51,316 nucleotides of DNA, taken from positions 1-51,316 of the forward strand of contig NZ_JACESP010000026.1 in assembly GCF_013911755.1 (NCBI RefSeq). Direction: 5' to 3'. The notes beneath the pieces are model-generated. The model had not been told where the DNA came from and ran no database searches. It worked only from the letters and a program-made list of their open reading frames with translations. Position 1 is the first letter of the stretch, and each line of letters opens with the position of its first letter. A program made the position numbers and the translations under genes. This DNA comes from Sphingosinicella sp. (GTDB taxonomy: Bacteria > Pseudomonadota > Alphaproteobacteria > Sphingomonadales > Sphingomonadaceae). Positions 1 to 10,657 of the stretch are shown in pieces.

Positions 1-1212
1 GCGGGCGCCGACGCTGCATGGGTGCAGACCGTCACGACCTATGTGACCGGCCCGATCGGCCAGTTGTTCCTGCGCCTGCTGTTCATGCTGGTGATCCCGC
101 TGCTGTTTTCGGCGCTGGTGCTCGGTGTCGCGGAGATGGGCGACATCCGTTCGCTCGGCCGTATCGGCTGGAAAACGCTCGCCTACACGATCGGGGTTTC
201 GGCCATCGCGGTCGTGATCGGGCTCGTGCTGGTGAACGTCCTGCGCCCCGGCGACGGCATTGATCCAGCACTCGCGCAGCGCCTGCTCGCCGATGCGAGC
301 GAGGGCGCGTCCGCCATCGTCAACACCTCGCGCACCGCGCCTTCGGGCATGGACGCGCTGCTCAATATTGTCCCATCGAACGTCATCCGCGCGGCCGCGG
401 ACAACGACATCCTCGCCGTGATGTTCTTCGCCCTGATGTTCGGCATCGGCCTCGTTATCGCGAATACGCCGGGAGCCGAGCGTCTGAAAGGCGCGATCGA
501 AGGCCTGTTCGACGTCACGATGACGCTCATCAATCTCGTCATCCGCCTCGCGCCTTATGCCGTCGCCTGCTTCATGTTCAACCTTGCCGCGCTGTTCGGG
601 TGGGATCTGCTCGCCCGCCTCGCCTCCTACGTCGGTGTCGTCGTCCTCGCGCTCGGCATCCACATGCTTGTCGTCTACTCCCTGGCGGTGAAATATCTCG
701 GCGGCATGTCGCCCATGCGTTTCTTCAAGGGATCGGAGGAGGCGATCGTCATGGCCTTCTCCACCGCCTCGTCGAACGCCACGCTACCCACGGCGCTGCG
801 CGTCGCGGAGACCAAACTGATGCTGCCGCGCCGCGTCTCGCGCTTCGTGCTCACCATCGGCGCAACGGCGAACCAGAACGGCACCGCGCTGTTCGAAGGC
901 GTCACCGTGCTGTTCCTCGCGCAGTTCTTTGGCGTCGAACTCAATCTCGGCCAGCAGGTGGTGGTGATGCTGGTGTGCATCCTCGGCGGCATCGGTACGG
1001 CGGGCGTGCCTGCGGGCTCGCTGCCCGTGGTGGCGCTGATCCTCGGCATGGTCGGCGTGCCGCCCGAAGGCATCGGCCTCATACTCGGTGTCGACCGCTT
1101 CCTCGATATGTGCCGCACGACGCTGAACGTGACGGGTGATCTTGCCGCCGCCGTGGTGGTGTCGCGCGGCGAGACCGACCCGCCGTTGCTCACCCCGGAG
1201 CCTATGCGATAA
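1..1212 (+). CDS. Dicarboxylate/amino acid:cation symporter (DAACS family), 5' end cut by window
   Basis: Inner-membrane secondary transporter importing C4-dicarboxylates or acidic amino acids with H+ or Na+. The frame is open to base 1; a GTG at 22 is available, but the visible protein begins at what is usually the second membrane segment, so the true start lies outside the window. Family hallmarks are present: the serine-rich re-entrant loop ([16 protein letters not shown]), the NMDGTA-like motif as [10 protein letters not shown], the GTAGVPAGS loop, and the C-terminal [16 protein letters not shown] substrate and cation site. About 400 residues are visible, against roughly 420-450 for full proteins. 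The gene converges on the Rieske oxygenase and the two stops overlap by 11 bp. The substrate cannot be told from sequence alone. Confidence 0.9.
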   Translation, partial: AGADAAWVQTVTTYVTGPIGQLFLRLLFMLVIPLLFSALVLGVAEMGDIRSLGRIGWKTLAYTIGVSAIAVVIGLVLVNVLRPGDGIDPALAQRLLADASEGASAIVNTSRTAPSGMDALLNIVPSNVIRAAADNDILAVMFFALMFGIGLVIANTPGAERLKGAIEGLFDVTMTLINLVIRLAPYAVACFMFNLAALFGWDLLARLASYVGVVVLALGIHMLVVYSLAVKYLGGMSPMRFFKGSEEAIVMAFSTASSNATLPTALRVAETKLMLPRRVSRFVLTIGATANQNGTALFEGVTVLFLAQFFGVELNLGQQVVVMLVCILGGIGTAGVPAGSLPVVALILGMVGVPPEGIGLILGVDRFLDMCRTTLNVTGDLAAAVVVSRGETDPPLLTPEPMR

Positions 1213-2353
1213 GGCTCTCGACCGTCTCGTGAAAGCGGCGGATGCCGAGTTCGAGGCTGCCGAGCAACAGCTCCGAAACGGCGCCCGATTCCAGCCCCTG
1301 CTGACCGCGCGCGGCGGCGCCGAAATCCTCGGTGCCGAACACGCCGCCGTCGAGCAACTCCCATGACCGCCGCCAGTGATCCTCGGCCTTCGCCGTCGCG
1401 GGCTTTTCGGGGATCAGCATGAAGTCCTCGACAAGCGTGCGCCCCGCTGCCTGCGGCATCAGCGTCATCAGGTTCACATAGTCGGGCGAGAACACCAGCA
1501 CCGTGCCGGGCACGAGCTGATAGGCGTAGGTGACGACACGGCGCAGCGCCGCCCAGTCTTCAAGGTCGACCTTGGCAAGATAATCGGCACGCGCCACCGC
1601 CGAGCGCGCGTGCGGGCCGATGAGGTCGCCCGCCGTGATCCCGTCCACGAAGAACGGCGCGATCGTTTTCGCGTGCAGGCGCTGCACATGGTAGCTTTCA
1701 AGGAACGCGTCCATGATCAGCTTCCAGTTCGCGGGCACATCGTGCGTGCGGCGATTGTAGAGATACATCTCGCCAAGCCCGAGCGCATCGAAATCGGCAG
1801 CAAGCGGCCCCTCGACATACGAGAAATCGTAAGCCCGATCCCGCTCCAGCCCCGCCCAGATGATGCCGCCCGCCTCGCGCGAGGGCAGTTCCAGAAGCCC
1901 GCGCTCCGCCTTGTCCAGCCCCGGAAACGTGTCGGCGCGCGGCACGCCCGCCAGATGGCCGTCGGGTCCATATGCCCAGGCATGATAGGGGCAGACGATG
2001 CGCGGCGCCTTCTGCACCTCGGCACCGTCCATCAGCCGCGTGCCGCGATGGCGGCAGACGTTCAGGAACACGCGCACCGCGCCCTTGCCGTCACGCGCGA
2101 GAAGCAGCGGCACGCCGAACCCGTCATGCGGCACCGCCATGTTCGCCTCGGGCAGCAGCGCCGACACCGCGACGGCCACGGGCAGCCGCCCGAACAGCCG
2201 CTCGCGCTCCAGCGCGAACCGGGCCGCGTCGGTGTAGACAGCGGCAGGCACGGTCGCCGTGCGCGCCTCCTCCATGCCGCCGCCCTCCGCTACCGCGCGC
2301 GCCAGCGCAAGCTGGCCGGGCGTCGGACGGCGCGGGGGTGAAAGAGCATCCAT
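1202..2353 (-). CDS. Rieske 2Fe-2S ring-hydroxylating oxygenase, alpha subunit
   Basis: Terminal oxygenase component that activates O2 at a mononuclear iron using electrons from a Rieske cluster. From the ATG at 2353 (383 residues) the Rieske ligands are C100-x-H102 and C121-x-x-H124 (CRH...CPYH). The catalytic iron site is D215-x3-E219-x2-H222-x4-H227 ([13 protein letters not shown]). The frame continues upstream through an ATG at 2362 and one at 2389; no strong ribosome site separates these choices, so the start is uncertain by up to 12 codons. No beta subunit, ferredoxin or reductase gene is adjacent, which fits the single-subunit type used on aromatics, quaternary amines or sterols. The substrate is unknown. 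It is divergent from the AmpG-like permease. Confidence 0.88.
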   Translation of the reverse strand: MDALSPPRRPTPGQLALARAVAEGGGMEEARTATVPAAVYTDAARFALERERLFGRLPVAVAVSALLPEANMAVPHDGFGVPLLLARDGKGAVRVFLNVCRHRGTRLMDGAEVQKAPRIVCPYHAWAYGPDGHLAGVPRADTFPGLDKAERGLLELPSREAGGIIWAGLERDRAYDFSYVEGPLAADFDALGLGEMYLYNRRTHDVPANWKLIMDAFLESYHVQRLHAKTIAPFFVDGITAGDLIGPHARSAVARADYLAKVDLEDWAALRRVVTYAYQLVPGTVLVFSPDYVNLMTLMPQAAGRTLVEDFMLIPEKPATAKAEDHWRRSWELLDGGVFGTEDFGAAARGQQGLESGAVSELLLGSLELGIRRFHETVESLIA

Positions 2354-2465
2354 GCGGCCCATTCTACCGCGCCTGTGTCTCTCCGACACCTAGCGCAAAC
2401 GCGGGAGATTCCCGTGCGGCCATTTCTCGCTTACACACGCACCCGGTCAGCATGAAGGAGCACGC

Positions 2466-3797
2466 ATGGCGGGCAATTTGGCATCGGTTCGGGACCGTCT
2501 TCCCGCAGGTGTCCGCCCCTATTTCGAAGCCGCGCCGTTCGCTGCGCTGTTCCTCGGCATGTCATCGGGTTTCCCCTACGCGATGATCGGCGCGACGCTC
2601 ACCACGCGGCTTGCGCAGGACGGTATCGACAAGAAGAGCGTCACCACCTTCGCGCTCGTGTTCCTCGCCTATAATTTCAAGTTCCTCTGGGCGTGGGTTG
2701 TGGAAGGCGTGCGCCTGCCGCTGCTTGGGCGCCTCGGCCAGCGCGTCTCGTGGATGCTGTTCACGGCGGTGCTGGTCATCGTCGCGGTCATCAATCTCGG
2801 GCTTATGGACCCGAAGGCGGATATCATGGCGGTCGCGCTCGCCGCGATCTTCGTGGGTGTCGCCGGCGCGACGTTCGATATCGTCATCGACGCTTATCGC
2901 ATCGAGCTGCTGGAGCCGCGCCAGCTCGGCGTCGGCGCGGGCATGTCGCAATACGGCTGGCGCATCGGCGCGGCGGGCGCAGGTGCGCTCGCGCTCGTGG
3001 CCGCCGACCCGATGCAATGGAATCTCGGCTGGGGCGCGGCCTATATGCTGTGCGCGGTGTTCGCGCTTCCGGCCGCGATCACCGCGCTCATCATGGGCGA
3101 ACCCGCGCGCCACAAGGAAGTGGCTGCGCGAAAGACACTGAAGACGCTCGGCACGGCGATCATCGGCCCGTTCGCGGAGTTCCTCCAGCGCAGCGGCGCG
3201 TGGCTGGTGCTGCTGTTCATCCTCCTCCACAAGATCGGCGACACGCTGGCGAACCTCACGCTTCGCCTGCTGTTCGAAGACCTTGGCTATTCGAATACGG
3301 AAATCGCGATCTACGACGTGGGCGTCGGCTTCTGGGCGCTGCTCGCGGGGATCTTCGTGGGCGGCGTGCTCTATGCCCGGCTCGGCCTCAAGCGCTCCGT
3401 TCTGCTCAGCCTGATCCTGATGGCTGTGTCCAACTTCAGCTTCGCGCTGCTCGCCGCTGCTGGACACAGCAACACCGGCATGGCGCTTGCCATCGGCTTC
3501 GAAAATTTTGCGAGCGGCATCGGCGGTGTCTGCGTCGTCGCCTATTTCTCCGCGCTCACCGATCTTCGTTTCACAGCGGCGCAATATGCGCTCATCTCCG
3601 CCTTCGCCAGCATCGTCGGCCGCTTCATGACGGGAACGACAGCGGGCGCTTTGATCGAAGCGTTCGGCTATGTGAACTACTACCTGTTCACCACGGCCAT
3701 CGCGCTCCCCGGCATCCTCCTCTTCTGGCTGATGATGCGCGCCGGGCTCATCGACGCATCGATCGGCACCGCGGGAACGGAGAAGGCCGAAGATTAG
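2466..3797 (+). CDS. AmpG-like MFS permease
   Basis: A 443-residue, 12-segment major facilitator. The N-terminal pattern (FLGMSSGFPYAMIG, then FLAYNFKFLWAWVVEG) and the IDAYRIELL motif in the fourth segment resemble AmpG, which imports anhydromuropeptides from the periplasm for peptidoglycan recycling and beta-lactamase induction. A strong ribosome site AAGGAG lies five bases before the ATG, which fixes the start. No beta-lactamase, ampD or nagZ is nearby, so a muropeptide substrate is a family inference; related MFS proteins could carry other cargo. The 3' end overlaps convergent folC by 4 bp. Confidence 0.82.
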   Translation: MAGNLASVRDRLPAGVRPYFEAAPFAALFLGMSSGFPYAMIGATLTTRLAQDGIDKKSVTTFALVFLAYNFKFLWAWVVEGVRLPLLGRLGQRVSWMLFTAVLVIVAVINLGLMDPKADIMAVALAAIFVGVAGATFDIVIDAYRIELLEPRQLGVGAGMSQYGWRIGAAGAGALALVAADPMQWNLGWGAAYMLCAVFALPAAITALIMGEPARHKEVAARKTLKTLGTAIIGPFAEFLQRSGAWLVLLFILLHKIGDTLANLTLRLLFEDLGYSNTEIAIYDVGVGFWALLAGIFVGGVLYARLGLKRSVLLSLILMAVSNFSFALLAAAGHSNTGMALAIGFENFASGIGGVCVVAYFSALTDLRFTAAQYALISAFASIVGRFMTGTTAGALIEAFGYVNYYLFTTAIALPGILLFWLMMRAGLIDASIGTAGTEKAED

Positions 3798-5125
3798 ACG
3801 GGCAGCGGTCCGTTTATCTTCAGCACATCCCCCGCAAGGTAGAGCGAGCCCGCGATCAGCACCACGGGGGGCGCCTTGCGGTCGGCGGCGTGGCCGATGC
3901 GGCGGAGCGCTTCGTCGACCGACGCGGCGGGAGTCGCGGGCAGCCCCACATCGCCGGCGAGTTTCGCCAGCGCTTCCGGGGGCAGGCAGTCGTGCTCGGG
4001 GATCGGTACGGTGTGTGCCGCCGTCACGCGGCCCGCGAACGCTTTCAGGAAGGCAGCCGCATCCTTGCTCTGGAGCATCCCGAGCACGAGGTGGAACGGC
4101 GTCGCCGCGATATCCTGGGCGCGAAAGGCGTCGACGATGACGCGGGCGGCAGAAGGATTGTGGCCGCCGTCGAGCCAGAGTTCGCTGCCCTGCGGCAGGT
4201 GCGCCACAAGCGGGCCGCTTTCCAGTCGCTGCAGGCGCGCGGGCCATTCCGCCCAGCCCGGCCCGGCGCGCAGCGCCGCGTCCGGCACGGCGAGCGCGCT
4301 CTGGTGGCGCAGCATCGCGGCGGCGAGGCCGACATTGTCGATCTGGTGCGCGCCCGGCAGGCGCGGCATGCCGAGCGTCAGCTTGGCTTTGCTGTCGCGA
4401 TAGTGAAGCTGGTCCTGATAGATGCCCACGTCCCAATCGATGCCGCGCGCGATGATGCGGGCGCCCTTCGGCCCCGCCACCTCGCCGATCGCCGCCGCAA
4501 CCGTTTGCGGGTAGCGAGAGGTGACAAGCGGCACGCCCTTCTTGGCGATACCCGCCTTCTCGCGCGCGATGTCGAGGATTGAATTGCCGAGGAACTGCTG
4601 ATGATCGAGCCCGAGCTGCGCGATGCCGCAGATCGCCGCCGTCGGAAGCACATTCGTCGCATCCCACGTGCCGCCGAGCCCGACCTCGATGACGCAGGCG
4701 TCGGCGGGCGTGCGCGAGAAGGCCGTGAACGCGGCCGCCGTGGTCAGCTCGAAGAAGGTAATCTGCTCGCCGTTGTTGACGCTGATCACATCGTTCAGAA
4801 GCTCGATCAGTTCGCCGTCGGTGATGAGCCGCCCGGCAAGGCGGATGCGCTCATTGAAACGCACCAGATGCGGCGAGGTGAAAACGTGGACGCGGTATCC
4901 CGCCGCCTCAAGGCAAGCGCGCAGGAACGCGGCAGTCGAGCCTTTGCCGTTCGTGCCGGACACGTGAAACACCGGCGGCAGGTGGTGGTGCGGATTGCCG
5001 AGCTTGCCGAGCAGCCGTTCGACGCGGCCGAGCGTCAGGTCGATCAGATTGGGATGCAGCGCCTTCGCCTCGACGAGCAGGGCATCGAGCGCGGGATTTT
5101 CTGACCGGGCCCCCTCGGTCGCCAT
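3794..5125 (-). CDS. folC: Bifunctional folylpolyglutamate synthase / dihydrofolate synthase
   Basis: Cytoplasmic Mur-ligase-fold enzyme that adds glutamate to dihydropteroate and extends folate polyglutamate tails. The ATP P-loop is GTNGKGST at residues 57-64, followed by the TSPHLVRFNERI segment. Further in are the conserved FLGNSILDIAREKAGI helix and the C-terminal WLDGGHN region. At 443 residues the length is normal. It is the last gene of the lapA-pyrF-trpF-trpB-orf-trpA-accD-folC run, 19 bp after accD. The accD-folC pairing is widespread in proteobacteria and supports the call. Confidence 0.95.
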   Translation of the reverse strand: MATEGARSENPALDALLVEAKALHPNLIDLTLGRVERLLGKLGNPHHHLPPVFHVSGTNGKGSTAAFLRACLEAAGYRVHVFTSPHLVRFNERIRLAGRLITDGELIELLNDVISVNNGEQITFFELTTAAAFTAFSRTPADACVIEVGLGGTWDATNVLPTAAICGIAQLGLDHQQFLGNSILDIAREKAGIAKKGVPLVTSRYPQTVAAAIGEVAGPKGARIIARGIDWDVGIYQDQLHYRDSKAKLTLGMPRLPGAHQIDNVGLAAAMLRHQSALAVPDAALRAGPGWAEWPARLQRLESGPLVAHLPQGSELWLDGGHNPSAARVIVDAFRAQDIAATPFHLVLGMLQSKDAAAFLKAFAGRVTAAHTVPIPEHDCLPPEALAKLAGDVGLPATPAASVDEALRRIGHAADRKAPPVVLIAGSLYLAGDVLKINGPLPV

Positions 5126-5144
5126 CAGTGCGGCATCATCCGGT

Positions 5145-6002
5145 TCATGCGGCTTTCGCAGGGGCTTGCGTGAGTATGCCGAGCAGGCTGCCGAGCTGTG
5201 CCTTCAGCCGCTTCCTGTGAACGACCAGATCGACCATGCCGTGCTCGTGCAGATATTCGGCGCGCTGGAAGCCTTCGGGCAGCTTTTCGCGGATCGTCTG
5301 TTCGATGACGCGCTGGCCCGCGAAGCCGATGAGCGCGCCCGGCTCGGCAATATGGACGTCGCCGAGCATTGCGTAGGACGCCGTGACGCCGCCCGTCGTC
5401 GGATCCGTGATGACGACGATGTAGGGCAGCCCCGCCTCGCGCAGCAGCGAGGTAAGCACGGTCGCGCGCGGCATCTGCATCAGGCTGAGGAGCCCCTCCT
5501 GCATCCGCGCGCCGCCCGCCGCGGTGAACACAACGTATGGCGCGCGCGCATCGAGCGCGGCTTCCGCCCCCGCGATGAACGCTTCGCCCACGCCCATGCC
5601 CATCGATCCGCCCATGTAGGCGAAGTTCTGCACGCCGACGACGGCGGGCACGTCCTCGATCCGGCCCTTCGCAACCGCGAACGCCTCGGGGTCTCCGGTC
5701 GCGGCGCGCGCGGCCTTGATGCGATCGGTATATTTCTTCTGGTCGCGGAATTTCAGCGGGTCTTCGGTCACGGACGGGATCGCCAGCCGCTCGTACTTGC
5801 CGCCGTCGAATATCTGCTGGAAGCGCTCCTTCGGGCCGATGCGCTCGTGGAATTCGCAGCGCGGGCAGACGTTCATGTTATCCACCAGTTCGCGGTGGAA
5901 ATTCATCTGACCGCAACCCCGGCATTTCGTCCAGAGATTGTCCGGCGTTTCCTTCTTGGTGAGGAAACTGAGCGCGGGGCGGATGCGTTCGAGCCAGCTC
6001 AT
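5145..6002 (-). CDS. accD: Acetyl-CoA carboxylase carboxyltransferase subunit beta
   Basis: With AccA it transfers the carboxyl group from biotin-BCCP to acetyl-CoA, forming malonyl-CoA for fatty acid synthesis. At the N-terminus a four-cysteine zinc ribbon is visible (C27, C30, C46, C49). The crotonase-fold body carries [12 protein letters not shown] and GGARMQEG, which form the oxyanion and CoA site. Length 285 residues, as usual. The ATG overlaps the trpA stop as ATGA, so translation is probably coupled. accA is not in the window. Confidence 0.97.
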   Translation of the reverse strand: MSWLERIRPALSFLTKKETPDNLWTKCRGCGQMNFHRELVDNMNVCPRCEFHERIGPKERFQQIFDGGKYERLAIPSVTEDPLKFRDQKKYTDRIKAARAATGDPEAFAVAKGRIEDVPAVVGVQNFAYMGGSMGMGVGEAFIAGAEAALDARAPYVVFTAAGGARMQEGLLSLMQMPRATVLTSLLREAGLPYIVVITDPTTGGVTASYAMLGDVHIAEPGALIGFAGQRVIEQTIREKLPEGFQRAEYLHEHGMVDLVVHRKRLKAQLGSLLGILTQAPAKAA

Positions 6003-6814
6003 GCGGCCTTCTCCCTTGCAGTGGCGAGCGCGGCGGCGAGCCCGGCCACATAATCCTTCACATGCGGTGCGGCACCGGCGCCGTGCGCGGCAACGATATC
6101 AACGATCGCCGAGCCGACGACAACACCGTCCGCAACGCGGCCGATCGCGGCAGCCTGTTCCGGCGTGCGAACGCCGAAGCCGACCGCGACAGGCAAATCC
6201 GTCGCCGCCTTCAGCCGTGCGACAGCGTCTTCGATGCTGCCCTGCGCGGCCTGCTGGAGCCCGGTGATGCCCGCGACCGAAACATAATAGAGGAAGCCGG
6301 ACGCGCCTTCCAGCACGGCGGGCAGCCGCGCGGCGTCCGTCGTCGGCGTCGCCAGCCGGATGAAATCGATCCCCGCCGCGCGCAGCGACGGGCCAAGCTC
6401 GCGGTCTTCCTCTGGCGGCAGGTCGACCGCGATCACGCCGTCCACGCCCGCATCTTTCGCGGCAGCGGCGAACCAATCAGCACCGCGCCGAAGCATCGGG
6501 TTCGCATACCCCATCAGCACGAGCGGCACCTGCGGATGGCGCGCACGGAACGTCTTCGCAATGCCGAGAATATCAGCCGTCGTCGTCCCTGCCCCGAGCG
6601 CACGGAGGTTCGCGCGCTGAATGGCGGGGCCGTCCGCCATAGGATCGGTGAATGGCATCCCGAGCTCGATCACGTCCGCCCCGCCCGCGACGAGCGCGTC
6701 AAGCACGGCGCCCGTGTCGGCAGGCGTCGGATCGCCTCCGGTAACGAAGGTGACAAGCGTCGCGCGGCCTTCGGAGCTGGTGCGGGCGAAGGCGAAAGAA
6801 ATTCTAGTCTGCAT
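5999..6814 (-). CDS. trpA: Tryptophan synthase alpha chain
   Basis: Cleaves indole-3-glycerol phosphate to indole and glyceraldehyde 3-phosphate; indole is tunnelled to TrpB. The TIM barrel of 271 residues has the catalytic acids in place: E50 in DVIELGMPF and D61 in DPMADG. The phosphate-binding glycines near the C-terminus ([18 protein letters not shown]) are also present. The gene is intact although an unrelated membrane gene now lies between it and trpB. Its ATG sits inside the last codons of that gene (11 bp overlap), so trpA translation probably depends on ribosomes finishing it. Confidence 0.97.
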   Translation of the reverse strand: MQTRISFAFARTSSEGRATLVTFVTGGDPTPADTGAVLDALVAGGADVIELGMPFTDPMADGPAIQRANLRALGAGTTTADILGIAKTFRARHPQVPLVLMGYANPMLRRGADWFAAAAKDAGVDGVIAVDLPPEEDRELGPSLRAAGIDFIRLATPTTDAARLPAVLEGASGFLYYVSVAGITGLQQAAQGSIEDAVARLKAATDLPVAVGFGVRTPEQAAAIGRVADGVVVGSAIVDIVAAHGAGAAPHVKDYVAGLAAALATAREKAA

Positions 6815-7270
6815 TATACGCCCGTTCCAGTGAACTTCGAGCGCCTCTCAAAGTAAGAAAAAAAGTCGGCACTTGGCATACGATAGCGAATGAAAAGAAT
6901 CTGGGGGCACACGTATTGGAATAATCAATTGCAGAATGCATTTGCATTGCCACAAATCCATAATCACAAGATTCTCTAAATGCCCAATGAGCAAAATAGA
7001 ACAATATGCTTACAAAAAAGTAATACCAATAATCATGATAATCATAACATTTTTTTGAACGCAACCTCTCAAGATTTTCATCTACAAAAACACCAAAAAC
7101 AGCACCCCATAAGAGCGGCAATAAAAAAACAAGTGCGGCTATTGTGAGATGAAAGCCTTGATGATCGTAGTCTGGTCCATCACTCAAGATCTTTGTCAGA
7201 ATAAAAACGATCCAGAAGGGCAGAACAGCAAGCACGGCATTCTTCAAAACTGAAACGGCCAGACGCCCCC

Positions 7271-7274
<4 letters not shown>
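6804..7274 (-). CDS. Unrecognised AT-rich four-helix membrane protein between trpB and trpA
   Basis: I do not recognise this protein. The most economical start is a GTG at 7274 that overlaps the trpB stop as GTGA; the stop overlaps the trpA start by 11 bp. This gives 156 residues. Four hydrophobic segments are apparent, at about residues 5-30, 41-64, 79-99 and 126-142. A charged [12 protein letters not shown] loop follows the second, and many Tyr, Trp, Phe and His residues sit around the third ([19 protein letters not shown]). Four cysteines are at about 76, 103, 122 and 133. Base composition is far more AT-rich than trpB and trpA on either side, which suggests recent acquisition. The reading frame is nevertheless free of stops and exactly fitted to both neighbours. 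A longer in-frame extension into trpB exists but is the high-GC shadow of trpB. Confidence 0.72.
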
Positions 7275-8475
<1,201 letters not shown>

Positions 8476-8479
<4 letters not shown>

Positions 8480-9126
8480 CGTGCGCGCACCGCCTCGCAA
8501 AACGCCCTGATCATCGCCGGGGACTTGACGCCCGGCGCATTCTCCACCCCCGACGAAACGTCGACGAGCGGCGCCTGCGTCGTAGCGAGGGCTTCGCCGA
8601 CTGTCGAGGCGTCAAGTCCGCCCGCCAGCCCCCACGGCGCCCCCGGATCAAAGCCCCCGTTGTCCCTGGCAAGCAACCGCCAGTCGAAGCGCACGCCCAT
8701 GCCGCCGGGAAGCGCCGCGCCGGGCGGTGTCTTCGCATCGAACAGGATACGATCGGCGACGCCCGCATACTGCCGCGCCGCGGCGAGATCCGCGCGGGTT
8801 GCGATGGGCAGGGCTTTCCATACCTCGACGCCAAAGCGCGCCTTCACCGCCGCCACGCGGTCCGGCCCCTCGTCCCCGTGAAGCTGCACACCGTCCAGCC
8901 GCGCGGCGCGCACGGCCGCGCCGATCGCCTCGTCGTCGGCGTTCACGAACAGGCCGATACGGCGAATGCCGGACGGCACCACACCGGCAAGTCCGCCCGC
9001 CTCGTCCAGCGAGAGATTGCGCGGGCTTTTCGCGAAGAACACGAAGCCTACATAGTCCGCGCGCCCGGCGGCTGCGGCATCGATCGCGGCACGGTCGCGC
9101 ACGCCGCAGATCTTGATGCGCGCCAT
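8476..9126 (-). CDS. trpF: Phosphoribosylanthranilate isomerase
   Basis: Third committed step of tryptophan synthesis, converting N-(5-phosphoribosyl)anthranilate to the carboxyphenylamino-deoxyribulose phosphate. A compact TIM barrel of 216 residues begins MARIKICGV with catalytic cysteine C7. The general-acid aspartate lies in VDVSSGVE near the C-terminus. The ATG at 9126 is taken as start; a TTG at 9132 overlapping the pyrF stop is an alternative adding two residues. trpC, trpD, trpE and trpG are not in the window. The split trpFBA arrangement with pyrF upstream is usual for alphaproteobacteria. Confidence 0.95.
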
Positions 9127-9128
9127 GC

Positions 9129-9806
9129 TCAAAGGCTCTGAAGGATCGCGTCCGCCGCCGCGCCGGGATCATCGGCGCCGGTGATCGGCCGTCCGATGAC
9201 GAGAATGCTCGCGCCCGCGCCCATCGCCTCGCGCGGCGTCATCACGCGCTTCTGATCGCCGACGGCACTGCCCGACGGGCGGATGCCGGGGACGACGAAG
9301 AAACCTTCCGGCCACGCCGCGCGCATCGCGGCGACTTCATGGGCGGAGCACACAATCCCGTCGAGCCCCGCGCCCTGCGCCAGCACCGCCAGCCTGCGGA
9401 CCTGGTCGGCCGGCGTGCCGATCACGCCGGTGGCGGCCAGATCGTCCTCGTCCATGCTGGTCAACACCGTGACGCCCACGACCTTCGCGCCAGGCCGCGC
9501 CGCATCCTTCGCCGCGCGCATCATCGCGCTGCCGCCGCCCGCATGGACGGTGAGGATGTCGTAGGGGCACGAAGCGAGCGAGCGGACGGCGCCCGCGACA
9601 GTGTTCGGAATGTCATGGAGCTTGAGATCTAGGAAGACAGGCACCCCGCCCTCCCCCGCAACCGCAGCCACGCCCTCGCGGCCGTTCGCCATGAAGAATT
9701 CAAGGCCGAGCTTGATTCCGCCGACGCGGCCCGCGACCCGCATGGCAAGTGCCCGCGCGTGATCCTTGTCGGCCGTATCGACCGCACAGAAGACGGGGTT
9801 GGTCAT
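9129..9806 (-). CDS. pyrF: Orotidine 5'-phosphate decarboxylase
   Basis: Decarboxylates OMP to UMP, the last step of de novo pyrimidine synthesis. The catalytic DxKxxD signature is FLDLKLHDIPNTV. The phosphate-binding loop VVPGIRPSGS and the C-terminal GRPITGADDP complete a normal 225-residue protein. The ATG overlaps the end of the upstream LapA-domain gene by 4 bp (ATGA), and trpF follows within a few bases. This places pyrimidine and tryptophan genes in one transcript. Confidence 0.97.
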   Translation of the reverse strand: MTNPVFCAVDTADKDHARALAMRVAGRVGGIKLGLEFFMANGREGVAAVAGEGGVPVFLDLKLHDIPNTVAGAVRSLASCPYDILTVHAGGGSAMMRAAKDAARPGAKVVGVTVLTSMDEDDLAATGVIGTPADQVRRLAVLAQGAGLDGIVCSAHEVAAMRAAWPEGFFVVPGIRPSGSAVGDQKRVMTPREAMGAGASILVIGRPITGADDPGAAADAILQSL

Positions 9807-10108
9807 AGCGGCGCGATGGGCGGCGGCGGGGCCGGATCCGTGACAGGCGCCGCCTCCGGGGCCTGCGTGTCTTCAAGCGCGCGCTCGAGCTTCTTCACCC
9901 GCCGCGACCAGTGCCAGCGGCTGGTGTAGCGCAGGATCGCGAGCGGAAGTGCGCCGATCAGGAACGTGAGGAGCAGCAGAACGGGGAGCCGGATTGCCAG
10001 CTCGTAATCGCCCCACAGCTTCAGCGTGACGAAATCCCAGTTTCGCGCGGCAAACCAAGCCAGCAGCGCGCCGAACAGGAAGTAGAAGATCAGCGTGACG
10101 ATGCGCAT
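9803..10108 (-). CDS. lapA: LapA-domain (DUF1049) small membrane protein
   Basis: A 101-residue inner-membrane protein with two hydrophobic helices (about residues 3-22 and 40-60), then a basic segment (RWHWSRRVKKLERALED) likely to be a short coiled coil, and a proline-rich tail. This matches LapA/DUF1049 proteins; the E. coli member assists regulation of LPS synthesis together with LapB. No lapB is adjacent here. It is the first gene of the pyrF-trp operon and lies downstream of ihfB, an order I recall from other alphaproteobacteria. Its specific role in this group is not established. Confidence 0.85.
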   Translation of the reverse strand: MRIVTLIFYFLFGALLAWFAARNWDFVTLKLWGDYELAIRLPVLLLLTFLIGALPLAILRYTSRWHWSRRVKKLERALEDTQAPEAAPVTDPAPPPPIAPL

Positions 10109-10148
10109 GATCTCTGCTTAACGGACACGTGGACACGATGCCAGCGCC

Positions 10149-10169
10149 GATGGCGCATAAACCGCCATC
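10149..10169 (-). other. Short hairpin between ihfB and lapA
   Basis: A perfect 7-bp inverted repeat, GATGGCG / CGCCATC, with a 7-base loop, lies in the 78-bp gap between ihfB and lapA. There is no T-run after it on the minus strand, so it is not a standard terminator. It may modulate read-through from ihfB into the pyrF-trp genes or protect a 3' end. Confidence 0.3.
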
Positions 10170-10186
10170 AGTGCTCGGGGCTCCGC

Positions 10187-10465
10187 TTATTTGTTGAGCC
10201 GCTCGCGCAGTTCCTTGCCCGCCTTGAAATACGGTACGCGCTTCGCATCCACGGCCACCTTTTCGCCGGTGCGGGGATTGCGCCCCGTCCGCGGATCGCG
10301 GCCGCGCGTAGAAAAAGCGCCGAAACCACGCAGTTCCACGCGGCGTCCTTCGGCGAGCGCCTCCGAAATCGAATCGAAAATGGTCGATACGACGCGTTCA
10401 ACATCCCGCTGCGACAAATGCGGGTTCATTTCCGTGACTGCTGCGACGAGTTCAGATCGAATCAT
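10187..10465 (-). CDS. ihfB: Integration host factor subunit beta
   Basis: DNA-bending architectural protein that forms a heterodimer with IhfA. The 92-residue protein begins [10 protein letters not shown]. It carries the conserved body [16 protein letters not shown] and the beta-arm signature [10 protein letters not shown], whose proline intercalates into DNA. The location just downstream of rpsA is the classic cmk-rpsA-ihfB order and separates it from HupB and IhfA. It is separated from rpsA by about 190 bp containing a terminator-like hairpin, so it probably has its own promoter. Confidence 0.95.
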   Translation of the reverse strand: MIRSELVAAVTEMNPHLSQRDVERVVSTIFDSISEALAEGRRVELRGFGAFSTRGRDPRTGRNPRTGEKVAVDAKRVPYFKAGKELRERLNK

Positions 10466-10593
10466 CTCTCACCCCGTTTCTCGAGCCCCAATTTTTTGTT
10501 CAAAACACCTTGCGGGCCACCCAGCACGGCCCGGGTCCACTGTCCCCCGACTCGGTCCGCGCAAATCATACAACAGCTTGAGCAAGTTAACAA

Positions 10594-10632
10594 AAAGCAA
10601 GCGGCCCGTCAGTAGCGGAACTGACGGGCCGC
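10594..10632 (-). terminator. Rho-independent terminator after rpsA
   Basis: A perfect 12-bp stem (GCGGCCCGTCAG and its complement, arms at 10601-10612 and 10621-10632) with an 8-base loop lies about 25 bp beyond the rpsA stop. Reading on the minus strand the stem is followed by TTGCTTTTTG, an adequate T-tract. It should separate rpsA from ihfB. Confidence 0.75.
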
Positions 10633-10657
10633 AAAACGGCTCACAAAGGCGCGTCGC

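Noticed and set aside
2562-4667. A 701-codon open frame on the minus strand
   Set aside because: It crosses ampG antisense and then runs out of frame over folC; its Arg/Ala/Asp/Glu-rich composition is typical of GC-rich shadow frames, while the overlapped genes have clear families.
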